64,000 nt of DNA from Ancylobacter tetraedralis (lineage in GTDB: Bacteria > Pseudomonadota > Alphaproteobacteria > Rhizobiales > Xanthobacteraceae), in NCBI RefSeq assembly GCF_014195655.1, contig NZ_JACICD010000004.1:186001-250000 (forward strand), read 5' to 3'. A program made the position numbers and the translations under genes. Shown here in pieces: positions 27,319 through 35,083 of this stretch. Below the pieces are notes generated by a model. That model saw only the letters and a program-made list of their open reading frames with translations. It searched no databases and was not told where the DNA came from. Positions within the stretch are counted from its first letter, which is position 1; every line of letters begins with the position of its first letter.

Positions 27319-27342
27319 GTTTGTATAGATGATTATACAAAC
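27319..27342. promoter_or_regulatory. PhnF operator: perfect 9-bp inverted repeat
   Basis: GTTTGTATA-GATGAT-TATACAAAC is a perfect dyad, 9 bp per arm, between phnF (start 27283) and phnG (start 27394). Its TGTATA...TATACA core is what is expected of a HutC/PhnF-type GntR dimer site. Confidence 0.8.
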
Positions 27343-27393
27343 TCGCCGGAAAGTAAATGACCTTTCAGAGCGTCAAGGTCTGGATCCCCGACA

Positions 27394-27867
27394 ATGTCTA
27401 TCCCTGAACAATCAAGCCCCGACAACGCTTTGCAGATAGATCGGCAGGGCCTGATGGCCACGTTGGCGCGGGCCGAGGCGGGCGAGATCGATGCGGTGCT
27501 GGCGCGCCTTGCGCCGCTTCCCTCCGCCGCGGACCTGCGTCCGCCCGAGGTTGGGCTGGTGATGCTGCGCGGTCGCACCGGCGGCGACGGCGCGCCGTTC
27601 AATCTCGGCGAGGCGACGGTGGCGCGGGCCGCGGTGCGGCTGGCCGATGGCGCGAGCGGCTTCGCCTATCGGCTCGGGCGCGACGCGCGGGCTGCCCGCG
27701 CCGCCGCCATCATCGATGCGCTGTGGCAGGACGCCGACCGCCGGGCGGCGGTGGAGGCGGCGCTGAAGCCGGTGCGGGCGCGGCTGGCGGGCGAGGTCGC
27801 GCAGGTGCGCGCCGAAACGGCTGCCACCAAGGTCGACTTCTTCACCCTCGTGCGCGGGGAGGACTGA
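27394..27867 (+). CDS. phnG: C-P lyase subunit PhnG
   Basis: A 157-aa subunit of the PhnGHIJ core complex that, with ATP, attaches the phosphonate to ribose and displaces adenine. It contains FNLGEATVARAAVRLADG and FAYRLGRDARAARAAAIIDA, typical of PhnG, and has normal length. First gene of the operon, 110 bases from phnF with the operator between; two bases before phnH. Confidence 0.95.
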   Translation: MSIPEQSSPDNALQIDRQGLMATLARAEAGEIDAVLARLAPLPSAADLRPPEVGLVMLRGRTGGDGAPFNLGEATVARAAVRLADGASGFAYRLGRDARAARAAAIIDALWQDADRRAAVEAALKPVRARLAGEVAQVRAETAATKVDFFTLVRGED

Positions 27868-27868
27868 C

Positions 27869-28477
27869 ATGTCCCATCCGGCTGCCGCCGCCGCGCTGTC
27901 GGCTGGCTTCGACGATCCCGTATTCGATGCGCAGGCGAGCTTCCGGGCCGCCATGTGGGCGCTGGCCCGGCCGGGCCGCGTCGAGCGGCTGGACGCGCGG
28001 CTGGAGCCGCCCGCGCCGCTCTCGCGCGAGGCCGCCGCGCTGGCGCTGGCGCTGTGCGATTATGAGACGCCGATCTGGCTCGACGCACCGCTGGCGGCGG
28101 CGCCGGCGGTGGGCGCCTTCCTGCGATTCCACGCCGGGGCGCCGATCGTCGTGGATCCCGGTGCGGCGCGTTTCGCGCTGATCGCCGATCCGCGCGGGGT
28201 GATCGACTTCACCGCCTTCCCGCAGGGCTCGCCGGATTATCCCGATGCCTCGGTAACGCTGATCCTGCAGGTGGAATATTTCGGCAAAAGCGGGCTGGTG
28301 CTGGAAGGGCCGGGCATCCAGGGCACGGACGGCTTCGATGCCGCGCCGCTGCCGGCGGATTTCCGCGCGCGCATGGCGGCCAACCGGGCGCTGTTTCCGC
28401 GCGGGGTGGACCTGCTGCTGGCCGGAGCCGGCGGCGTCGCCGGGCTGCCCCGCTCCGTGATCGTGAAAGAGGGCTGA
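27869..28477 (+). CDS. phnH: C-P lyase subunit PhnH
   Basis: A 202-aa subunit of the C-P lyase core complex. Landmarks: an N-terminal FDDPVFDAQASFRAAMWALA, a middle CDYETPIWLD and a C-terminal GVDLLLAGAGGVAGLPRS. Length agrees with the family. It structurally resembles PLP-transferase folds but lacks the PLP lysine in the family. Four bases before phnI. Confidence 0.95.
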   Translation: MSHPAAAAALSAGFDDPVFDAQASFRAAMWALARPGRVERLDARLEPPAPLSREAAALALALCDYETPIWLDAPLAAAPAVGAFLRFHAGAPIVVDPGAARFALIADPRGVIDFTAFPQGSPDYPDASVTLILQVEYFGKSGLVLEGPGIQGTDGFDAAPLPADFRARMAANRALFPRGVDLLLAGAGGVAGLPRSVIVKEG

Positions 28478-28481
28478 GCCG

Positions 28482-29567
28482 ATGTATGTGGCGGCAAAAG
28501 GCGGCGAGAAGGCCATCCGCAACGCGCATGCGCTTCTGGGCAAGCGCCGGCGCGGCGATGCCGGGCTTCCCTCGATCACGCTCGACCAGATCGCCCAGCA
28601 GCTGACGCTGGCGGTGGACCGGGTGATGGCGGAGGGATCGCTCTACGATGTCGAACTGGCGAGCCTGGCGGTGAAGCAGGCGCGCGGCGATTTGATCGAG
28701 GCGATCTTCCTCATCCGCGCCTTCCGCACCACGCTGCCGCGCTTCGGCAATTCCCGCCCGCTCGACACGGGCGACATGCTGGTGCGCCGGCGCGCCTCGG
28801 CGACCTACAAGGACCTGCCGGGCGGGCAGTTGCTCGGCCCGACCTTCGACTACACGCACCGCCTGCTCGACACGTCGCTGGGCGGGGAGGGCGGCGAACA
28901 TGCGGTCGAGACCGGCAGCGACGCGCCGCTCGCCATGCCGCGCGTGACCGACCTTCTGGGGCAGGAGGGGCTGATCGAGGCGGCGCCCGAAGATGACGGG
29001 TCCGAGCCGTTCGACATCACCCGCGCGCCGGTGTCCTTCCCGGTCGACCGCGCGACGCGGCTGCAGACGCTCGCGCGGGGCGACGAGGGCTATCTGCTGG
29101 CGCTCGGCTATTCCACCCAGCGCGGCTATGCCCGCTCGCACCCGTTCGTCGGCGAGATCCGCTTCGGCGATGTCGAGGTGGTGCTCGATGTGCCGGAACT
29201 CGGCTTCGAGGTCTCGCTCGGCACGGTGCAGGTCACCGAGTGCCAGATGGTGAACCAGTTCAAGGGCTCGGCCGAGGTGCCCCCGCAGTTCACGCGCGGC
29301 TATGGGCTGGTATTCGGCCAGTGCGAGCGCAAGGCCATGTCCATGGCACTGGTGGAGCGGGCGCTGCGCTGGCAGGAGCTGGGCGAGGAGCCCGGCAGCC
29401 CGGCGCAGGACGAGGAATTCGTGCTCTCCCACTGCGACAACGTGCAGGCGACCGGCTTCGTCGAGCACCTGAAGCTGCCGCATTATGTGGATTTCCAGGC
29501 GGAACTCGATCTCGTGCGCCGCATGCGGGCCGAGCAGGCCGCGCAGATGAAGGAGGCCGCGGAATGA
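28482..29567 (+). CDS. phnI: C-P lyase subunit PhnI
   Basis: A 361-aa subunit with the nucleosidase role: it cleaves the adenine-ribose bond of ATP so that phosphonate can be attached. It starts MYVAAKGGEKAIRNAHALL, and contains EQ/AQQLTLAVDRVMAEGSLY-type helices, GYSTQRGYARSHPFVGEIR and LSHCDNVQATGFVEHLKLPH. Overlaps phnJ by ATGA. Confidence 0.96.
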   Translation: MYVAAKGGEKAIRNAHALLGKRRRGDAGLPSITLDQIAQQLTLAVDRVMAEGSLYDVELASLAVKQARGDLIEAIFLIRAFRTTLPRFGNSRPLDTGDMLVRRRASATYKDLPGGQLLGPTFDYTHRLLDTSLGGEGGEHAVETGSDAPLAMPRVTDLLGQEGLIEAAPEDDGSEPFDITRAPVSFPVDRATRLQTLARGDEGYLLALGYSTQRGYARSHPFVGEIRFGDVEVVLDVPELGFEVSLGTVQVTECQMVNQFKGSAEVPPQFTRGYGLVFGQCERKAMSMALVERALRWQELGEEPGSPAQDEEFVLSHCDNVQATGFVEHLKLPHYVDFQAELDLVRRMRAEQAAQMKEAAE

Positions 29568-30478
29568 GCGCGCAGCCCATATCCTCCATGCCCCGATCTT
29601 CCATGCCCGACATCACCTACAATTTCGCCTATCTCGACGAGCAGACCAAGCGGATGATCCGCCGCGCCATCCTCAAGGCGATCGCCGTGCCTGGCTATCA
29701 GGTGCCGTTCGCCGCGCGCGAAATGCCGATGCCCTATGGCTGGGGCACGGGCGGGGTGCAGGTCACCGCCGCCGTGCTGGGGCCGCAGGACGTGCTGAAA
29801 GTCATCGATCAGGGTGCCGACGACACCACCAATGCGGTGGCCATTCGCGGCTTCTTCGAGAAGACGGCGCGCGTCGCCACCACCACCGCGACGGCGGAAG
29901 CCACGGTGATCCAGACCCGCCACCGCATCCCCGAGACGGCGCTGAACGAGAACCAGATTCTCGTCTACCAGGTGCCGATCCCCGAGCCGCTGCGCTTTCT
30001 GGAGCCGCGCGAGACCGAGACGCGCCAGTTGCACGCGCTCGCCGAATACGGGCTCATGCATGTGAAGCTCTATGAGGACATCGCCCGCCACGGCCACATC
30101 GCTACCACCTATGCCTACCCCGTGGAAGTGGCGGGGCGCTATGTGATGGACCCCTCGCCGATCCCCAAATTCGACAACCCGAAAATGGACGACTGCCCGG
30201 CCTTGCAGCTGTTCGGCGCCGGCCGCGAGAAGCGGATCTACGCCATCCCCCCGCACACCCGCGTGCGTTCGCTCGACTTCGAGGACCATCCGTTCAAGGT
30301 GCAGCACTTCGCCAAGCCCTGCGCGCTGTGCGCGGCGACCGGGGTCTATCTCGATGAGGTGATCCTCGACGACAAGGGTGGGCGAATGTTCGTGTGCTCG
30401 GACACCGACTATTGCAACACGCGGCAGGCGCAGGGCCACGTGGGCGAACTGGGCGTGCCGGCGGAGGACGCGGCATGA
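29564..30478 (+). CDS. phnJ: C-P lyase PhnJ, radical SAM-type phosphonate lyase
   Basis: A 304-aa enzyme that breaks the carbon-phosphorus bond of ribose-1-phosphonate-5-phosphate with a 4Fe-4S cluster and S-adenosylmethionine, giving the alkane and the cyclic phosphate. The four cysteines C253, C256, C278 and C284 have exactly the spacing of E. coli C241, C244, C266 and C272 (three cluster ligands plus the thiyl-radical Cys). It starts at 29564 by overlap with the phnI stop and has a short extra N-terminus with a repeated SSMP motif. Overlaps the next gene by 4 bp. Confidence 0.97.
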   Translation: MSAQPISSMPRSSMPDITYNFAYLDEQTKRMIRRAILKAIAVPGYQVPFAAREMPMPYGWGTGGVQVTAAVLGPQDVLKVIDQGADDTTNAVAIRGFFEKTARVATTTATAEATVIQTRHRIPETALNENQILVYQVPIPEPLRFLEPRETETRQLHALAEYGLMHVKLYEDIARHGHIATTYAYPVEVAGRYVMDPSPIPKFDNPKMDDCPALQLFGAGREKRIYAIPPHTRVRSLDFEDHPFKVQHFAKPCALCAATGVYLDEVILDDKGGRMFVCSDTDYCNTRQAQGHVGELGVPAEDAA

Positions 30479-30954
30479 TCGCGCCCGGCTCTCTCACCAT
30501 CCGCCCCGCCATGCCGGCCGACCTGCCGGCGGTGCTCGCGCTCTATCGTGAACTGGACGCGCAGGACGCCACCGACCTTGGGGAGGCGCGGGCGATCTTC
30601 GATCGCATGGCGAGCTATCCCGATTACACCCTGCATGTGGCGGAGGTGGACGGGGCCGCTCTCGGCACGTTCACGCTGCTGGCGATGGAGAACATCGCCC
30701 ATGCCGGCGCCCGCTCGGCCATCATCGAGGCGGTGGCCGTGGCGGGGGCGGCGCAGGGCAGGGGTATCGGCCGCGCCATGATGCGGGCGGCGCTCGATCT
30801 GGCGCGGGAGAAGGGCTGCTACAAGGCGAGCCTGTCGACGCGGATGTCGCGCGAGCGGGCGCACGCCTTCTATGAAAGCCTCGGCTTCGAGCGGCACGGA
30901 TTCAGCTACATCATCCATCTCGAGGAGGCCCCGGCATCCGGGGAGGCGGCATGA
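30475..30954 (+). CDS. GNAT N-acetyltransferase embedded in the phn operon
   Basis: A 159-aa acetyl-CoA-dependent transferase with the GNAT core: VAVAGAAQGRGIGRAMMRAA (acetyl-CoA loop) and RERAHAFYESLGFERHGFSY. It overlaps phnJ and phnK by ATGA at both ends, so it is an integral operon member. In position and job it parallels PhnO, the aminoalkylphosphonate acetyltransferase, which blocks toxic or unproductive amino-phosphonates before cleavage. The sequence alone does not prove that substrate. Confidence 0.85.
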   Translation: MIAPGSLTIRPAMPADLPAVLALYRELDAQDATDLGEARAIFDRMASYPDYTLHVAEVDGAALGTFTLLAMENIAHAGARSAIIEAVAVAGAAQGRGIGRAMMRAALDLAREKGCYKASLSTRMSRERAHAFYESLGFERHGFSYIIHLEEAPASGEAA

Positions 30955-31727
30955 GCGAACAACCCCTGCTGATCGCCGAGGGCCTGGGCAAGAATTACGG
31001 CGCGCGCCTTGGCTGCCGCGACGTGTCGCTGGAGGTCTATCCCGGTGAGGTGCTGGCGGTGGTGGGCGAGAGCGGCTCGGGCAAGTCGACCCTGCTCGGC
31101 CTGCTCTCCACCGAACTGGTCCCCACGGCCGGCCGCGTCTCCTATCGCCTGCGCGACGGGCGGATGGCGGACCTGTCCACCCTTTCGGCGGCCGAGCGGC
31201 GGCTCCTGATGCGCACCGACTGGGGCCTCATCCGGCAGAACCCGGCCGATGGCTTGCGCATGGCCGTTTCGGCCGGCGGCAATGTCGGCGAGCGGCTGAT
31301 GGCGGTGGGCTGGCGCCATTACGGGCAGATCCGCGACGAGGCGCTCGACTGGCTGGCCAAGGTGGAGATTGCCGGCGACCGCATCGACGACGACCCGCGC
31401 GCCTTTTCCGGCGGCATGCGCCAGCGCCTGCAGATCGCCCGCAACCTCGTCACCCGCCCGCGCCTGGTCTTCATGGACGAGCCGACCGGCGGGCTCGACG
31501 TCTCGGTGCAGGCGCGGCTGCTCGATCTCATTCGCGGGCTGGTGAGCGAGATGGGACTGGCGGTGATCATCGTCACCCATGACCTCGCGGTGGCGCGGCT
31601 GCTGTCGCACCGCCTGGTGGTGATGCGGCAGGGCCGGGTGATCGAGACCGGGCTCACCGACCAGGTGCTCGACGATCCACGCGAGCCCTATACGCAGTTG
31701 CTCGTTTCCTCGGTTCTGGCGGCGTGA
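30951..31727 (+). CDS. phnK: C-P lyase ABC-type ATPase PhnK
   Basis: A 258-aa ABC-fold ATPase that docks on the PhnGHIJ complex rather than a membrane transporter. Walker A GESGSGKST, Q-loop IRQNPADGLRM, signature FSGGMRQR, Walker B LVFMDEPTGGLDVS and switch IVTHD are intact. Its dipeptide-transporter-like sequence is normal for PhnK. Starts within the overlap with the GNAT gene. Confidence 0.95.
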   Translation: MSEQPLLIAEGLGKNYGARLGCRDVSLEVYPGEVLAVVGESGSGKSTLLGLLSTELVPTAGRVSYRLRDGRMADLSTLSAAERRLLMRTDWGLIRQNPADGLRMAVSAGGNVGERLMAVGWRHYGQIRDEALDWLAKVEIAGDRIDDDPRAFSGGMRQRLQIARNLVTRPRLVFMDEPTGGLDVSVQARLLDLIRGLVSEMGLAVIIVTHDLAVARLLSHRLVVMRQGRVIETGLTDQVLDDPREPYTQLLVSSVLAA

Positions 31728-31737
31728 GGGGAAAGAC

Positions 31738-32439
31738 ATGAACGAACCCATCCTGTCCGTCGCCGGCGTCTCCAAGACCTTCGTCCTGCATCTGCGCGAG
31801 GGCGCGCGGCTGCCGGTGGTGTCGGGCGCCGGCTTTCAACTGCTGGCCGGGGAATGCGTGGCGCTGGGCGGCCCCTCGGGCGCGGGCAAAAGCTCCGTGC
31901 TGAAGATGGTGTATGGCAATTACCGCGTCGACGCGGGCCATATCCGCGTGCGCGAGGGCGGCGAGGTGGTCGATGTCGCCACGGCTGACCCGCGCCGGCT
32001 GATCCGCCTGCGCGCGCGCACCATGGGCTATGTCAGCCAGTTCCTGCGGGTGATCCCGCGCATCGGCGCGCTCGACGTGGTGGCCGAGCCTCTGGTAGGC
32101 GACGGGGTCGCGCGCGAGGAAGCCACGGCGCGGGCGGGCGATCTGCTGGCGCGGTTGAACCTGCCGGAACGGCTGTGGCCATTGCCGCCTGCCACCTTCT
32201 CGGGCGGCGAGCAGCAGCGTGTGAACATCGCCCGCGGGCTGATCGCCCACCGCCCGCTGCTCCTCATGGACGAGCCGACCGCCTCGCTCGATGCCGCCAA
32301 CCGGCAGGTGGTGGTCGACCTCATCGGGGAGAAGAAGCGCGCCGGTGTCGCCATTCTCGGCATTTTCCACGATGCCGAGGTGCGGGACGCCGTGTGCGAC
32401 CGGGTGATCGACGTGACGGAATTCGCGAAAGCGGCGTGA
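31738..32439 (+). CDS. phnL: C-P lyase ABC-type ATPase PhnL
   Basis: A 233-aa ABC-fold ATPase, second of the pair required for phosphonate breakdown. Walker A GPSGAGKSS, VSQFLRVIPRI, signature FSGGEQQR and Walker B LLLMDEPTASLD are present, along with the PhnL-typical IFHD in place of the usual THD switch. It binds PhnK on the C-P lyase complex. Ten bases after phnK, seven before phnM. Confidence 0.95.
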   Translation: MNEPILSVAGVSKTFVLHLREGARLPVVSGAGFQLLAGECVALGGPSGAGKSSVLKMVYGNYRVDAGHIRVREGGEVVDVATADPRRLIRLRARTMGYVSQFLRVIPRIGALDVVAEPLVGDGVAREEATARAGDLLARLNLPERLWPLPPATFSGGEQQRVNIARGLIAHRPLLLMDEPTASLDAANRQVVVDLIGEKKRAGVAILGIFHDAEVRDAVCDRVIDVTEFAKAA

Positions 32440-32446
32440 GGACGAG

Positions 32447-33586
32447 ATGACCGAGACGGTTTACGCCAATGCCCGGCTGGTGCTGCCCGATGAGGTGCGG
32501 CACGGCCATCTGGTGGTGCGCGATGGCGTCATCGCCGAGATCGGCGAGGGCAGCGCGCCGCCGACGGCGCAGGACATGGGCGGCGATTATGTGCTTCCCG
32601 GCTTCGTCGAACTGCATACCGACCATGTCGAGGGCCATCTCTATCCCCGCCCGCGCGTGATGTGGAACGCCTTCGCGGCGGTGACGGCCTATGACGCGCA
32701 GATCGCCACGGCCGGCATCACCACCGTGTTCGATTCGCTGCGCGTGTGGCCGGACAAGCGGGCCGTGGGCATGGACGGCGATGCCCCGCTGCTCGCCGCC
32801 ACCCTTCGCGAGGCGAGCGAGGCCGGCCTGATGCGCGCGGAGCATTTCGTGCACCTGCGCTGCGAGGTGGCCGCCGAGGGCGTGGTGGAGGATGCGCAGG
32901 CGCTGATGGAAAGCGCCGATGTGCGGCTCATCTCGCTGATGGACCACACGCCGGGCCAGCGGCAGTTCCTCACCGAGGAGCATTTCCGCGCCTATTACAT
33001 GAAGAAGAGCGGCATCTCGGTGGCCGAGATGGACGTGATCGTCGAGAAGCGGCAGGAGGCGCACCGCCTCCATGCGCGGCCGAACCGCGCCCAGCTGGTG
33101 AAAATGGCCCGCGCGCGTGGCATCGTGCTGGCGAGCCATGACGATGCCACGCATGATCACATCGTCGAGGCCATCGAGGACGGCATCGCCATCGCCGAAT
33201 TTCCGACCACGGATGTGGCGGCGGACGGCTCGCATGCCGTCGGCATCCGCGTGCTGATGGGCGCGCCCAACATGGTGCGGGGCGGCTCGCATACCGGCAA
33301 TGTCGCGGCGGAGACGCTGGCGCGGCGCGGGGTGCTGGACATCATGTCGTCGGACTACGTGCCGGGTAGCCTGCTGCTGGCCGCCTTCGACCTGCCGCGC
33401 CGGGTGGAGGCGATCACGCTGCCGCAGGCGGTGCGGATGGTGAGCGCCAACCCGGCCGATGCGGCCGGGCTGGCGGATCGCGGACGCCTCGCCATAGGCC
33501 TGCGGGCGGATTTCCAGCGGGTTTCCGATGCCGGCCCGGTGCCGGTGGCGCGGGCCGTGTGGCGAGCCGGGGAGCGGGTGGCGTGA
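32447..33586 (+). CDS. phnM: RPnTP diphosphatase PhnM
   Basis: A 379-aa metal-dependent amidohydrolase-fold enzyme that removes pyrophosphate from ribose-1-phosphonate-5-triphosphate. The metal site begins with ELHTDHVEGH (HxDH) and continues with LMDHTPGQRQF, LASHDDATHDHI and MGAPNMVRGGSHTGN, ending DIMSSDYVPGS. Full family length. Its stop overlaps the phnN GTG. Confidence 0.95.
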   Translation: MTETVYANARLVLPDEVRHGHLVVRDGVIAEIGEGSAPPTAQDMGGDYVLPGFVELHTDHVEGHLYPRPRVMWNAFAAVTAYDAQIATAGITTVFDSLRVWPDKRAVGMDGDAPLLAATLREASEAGLMRAEHFVHLRCEVAAEGVVEDAQALMESADVRLISLMDHTPGQRQFLTEEHFRAYYMKKSGISVAEMDVIVEKRQEAHRLHARPNRAQLVKMARARGIVLASHDDATHDHIVEAIEDGIAIAEFPTTDVAADGSHAVGIRVLMGAPNMVRGGSHTGNVAAETLARRGVLDIMSSDYVPGSLLLAAFDLPRRVEAITLPQAVRMVSANPADAAGLADRGRLAIGLRADFQRVSDAGPVPVARAVWRAGERVA

Positions 33587-34230
33587 GCGAGAACGACGCG
33601 GGCGAGAGCTTGGCGCAAGATAGCTTGGCGCAAGATAGCTTGGCGCAAGAGGGCGGGGCGCAAGAGAGCTGCGTTCCCGGCAATCGCCGCTTCGGGCCGG
33701 GCGTGCTGGTTCTGGTGGTGGGTCCCTCGGGCGCGGGCAAGGACACGCTGATCGGCCATGCACGCGAGCGCCTGGCGGCGCGGACGGATATCCGCTTCGC
33801 GCGCCGGCGCATCACCCGCGCGGCCGACGCTACGGAGAACCACATCGCGCTGGACGAGGACGCCTTCGCGGCGGGCGTGGCGGCCGGGCGTTTCCCCCTC
33901 CACTGGCGCGCGAACGGCCTGTGCTACGCGCTGGGCGAGGAGGTGGCGGAGGATCTTGCGGCCGGCCGTATCGTGGTCGCCAACGGCTCGCGCGCGGCGG
34001 TGCCCGAGGCGCGCGAGCGTTTCCTTCATGTGAAGCTGGTGCATGTCACCGCGCCGCCCGAGGTGTTGGCGGCGCGCATCACGGCCCGAGGGCGTGAAGG
34101 CGAGGTCGCGCTCGCCCAGCGGCTGGCCCGCGAACCGGTACTCGACGGGGAGCCCGATCTGCGAATCCTCAATGTCGGCGCCCCGTTCGAGGCTGGCGAG
34201 AGGCTGGCGGCCTTCCTGCGAGGACTGTAG
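33583..34230 (+). CDS. phnN: Ribose 1,5-bisphosphokinase PhnN with repeat-bearing N-terminus
   Basis: PhnN makes PRPP from ribose 1,5-bisphosphate, returning the C-P lyase product to metabolism. P-loop VVGPSGAGKDTL sits near residue 46, followed by FARRRITR and LHWRANGLCYALG as in guanylate-kinase-like PhnN. The start is the GTG at 33583, overlapping phnM (GTGA). The protein is about 30 residues longer than E. coli PhnN, and the extra N-terminus contains three SLAQD/E units encoded by a 15-bp tandem repeat. Last gene of the operon. Confidence 0.93.
   Translation: MSENDAGESLAQDSLAQDSLAQEGGAQESCVPGNRRFGPGVLVLVVGPSGAGKDTLIGHARERLAARTDIRFARRRITRAADATENHIALDEDAFAAGVAAGRFPLHWRANGLCYALGEEVAEDLAAGRIVVANGSRAAVPEARERFLHVKLVHVTAPPEVLAARITARGREGEVALAQRLAREPVLDGEPDLRILNVGAPFEAGERLAAFLRGL
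33607..33651 (+). repeat. 15-bp tandem repeat (3 copies) inside phnN
   Basis: AGCTTGGCGCAAGAT occurs at 33607, 33622 and, with a final G, at 33637. It encodes SLAQD, SLAQD, SLAQE; a degraded fourth unit (GGCGGGGCGCAAGAG) follows. The in-frame unit can gain or lose copies without disrupting phnN. Confidence 0.9.
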
Positions 34231-34249
34231 CAGGCGCGACGGCACGCAC

Positions 34250-34350
34250 GAAAACGGCCGGGTGTTGCCCGGCCGGGGGACGATACGAAAATGGCCGGGT
34301 GTTGCCCGGCCGGGAGACGATACGAAAATGGCCGGGTGTTGCCCGGCCAT
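34250..34350. repeat. 37-bp tandem repeat, three copies, each a hairpin
   Basis: The element GGCCGGG-TGTTG-CCCGGCC recurs at 34256-34274, 34293-34311 and 34330-34348, period 37, separated by GGGRGACGATACGAAAAT. Each copy folds into a 7-bp stem with a TGTTG loop. It follows the phnN stop by about 25 bases and precedes the minus-strand sciP stop. It is probably a terminator/3'-end protection element that was amplified; no spacer variation, so it is not a CRISPR array. Confidence 0.9.
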
Positions 34351-34397
34351 GAGATCGTGAAGTTATCGTTCAAGCAAAATACGTCTTCGTGCCGGCT

Positions 34398-34673
34398 TTA
34401 CTGCCGGTATTGCTGGATGCGCGTGGTGCGCAGGCCGGCCAGGCCATGGCGGTCGATCGAGGCCTGCCAGGACAGGAATTCCTCGGTCGTCAAGGTGTAA
34501 CGCTTGCAGGCCTCCTCCAGGCTGAGGAGCCCCCCGCGGACGGCGGCGACCACTTCCGCCTTGCGGCGGATGACCCACCGCCGGGTGTTGGGCGGGGGAA
34601 GGTCGGCAATGGTTAACGGACTTCCGTCCGGCCCGATTACATATTTCACCCTCGGGCGATAGGGTTCTGTCAT
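34398..34673 (-). CDS. sciP: CtrA inhibitor SciP (DUF1153)
   Basis: A 91-aa helix-turn-helix protein that, in Caulobacter, binds the cell-cycle regulator CtrA and stops it activating G1-phase promoters. The sequence is strongly diagnostic: MTEPYRPRVKYVIGPDGSPL, TRRWVIRRKAEVVAAVRGGL, LSLEEACKRYTLTTEEFLSW and IDRHGLAGLRTTRIQQYR. I use the ATG at 34673; a TTG fifteen bases upstream is less likely. The gene has an AT-rich upstream region of its own. Confidence 0.93.
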   Translation of the reverse strand: MTEPYRPRVKYVIGPDGSPLTIADLPPPNTRRWVIRRKAEVVAAVRGGLLSLEEACKRYTLTTEEFLSWQASIDRHGLAGLRTTRIQQYRQ

Positions 34674-35083
34674 GCCACGCTCACTCAATACACACGACCA
34701 ATGCCTGCAGCATAAAGGACGAGCTTTAAATATTTCCCTAAGCGAATCACGTATCAGTGAGTGTCAAGACTCGGTCGCATTGTTAATATTACCGAAGGAC
34801 TTTATTTACTTTTCATGACGCAACGGCAGCATTTCCGGTGCCGGCGCTGCTTCCGATGATTACCGGTCCTCCCTTACCGTTCAACGCGTTGCGCGGAAGG
34901 GGGCCATGCGGCGGGTGTCAGGAGGCCCGGCATTGCCATCCCGAGGGCGGGTCGGAACGATGCGCGCCGTCACACCGATTAGGCGCCTGCCAAGGGTTCA
35001 TAGATCGGCCGTCCTGCCCTATATAGGGGAGCTATGTTCGGCTTCCCCCCGCGCGCCGCCGCGTTCTCCAATCCTGCTTGGCC
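34674..35083. other. Intergenic region between divergent sciP and mnmA, AT-rich near sciP
   Basis: No gene is seen in these 410 bases. The first 130 bases, nearest sciP, are clearly less GC-rich than the surroundings. They contain TTTAAATATTTCCCTAA (34725-34741) and, on the minus strand, TTAACAAT, both loosely like CtrA boxes (TTAA-N7-TTAA; half site TTAACCAT). The remainder near mnmA shows nothing recognisable. Confidence 0.4.

Noticed and set aside
34250..34350. CRISPR-like array after phnN
   Set aside because: The 37-bp units are directly tandem with no distinct spacers and there are no cas genes nearby.
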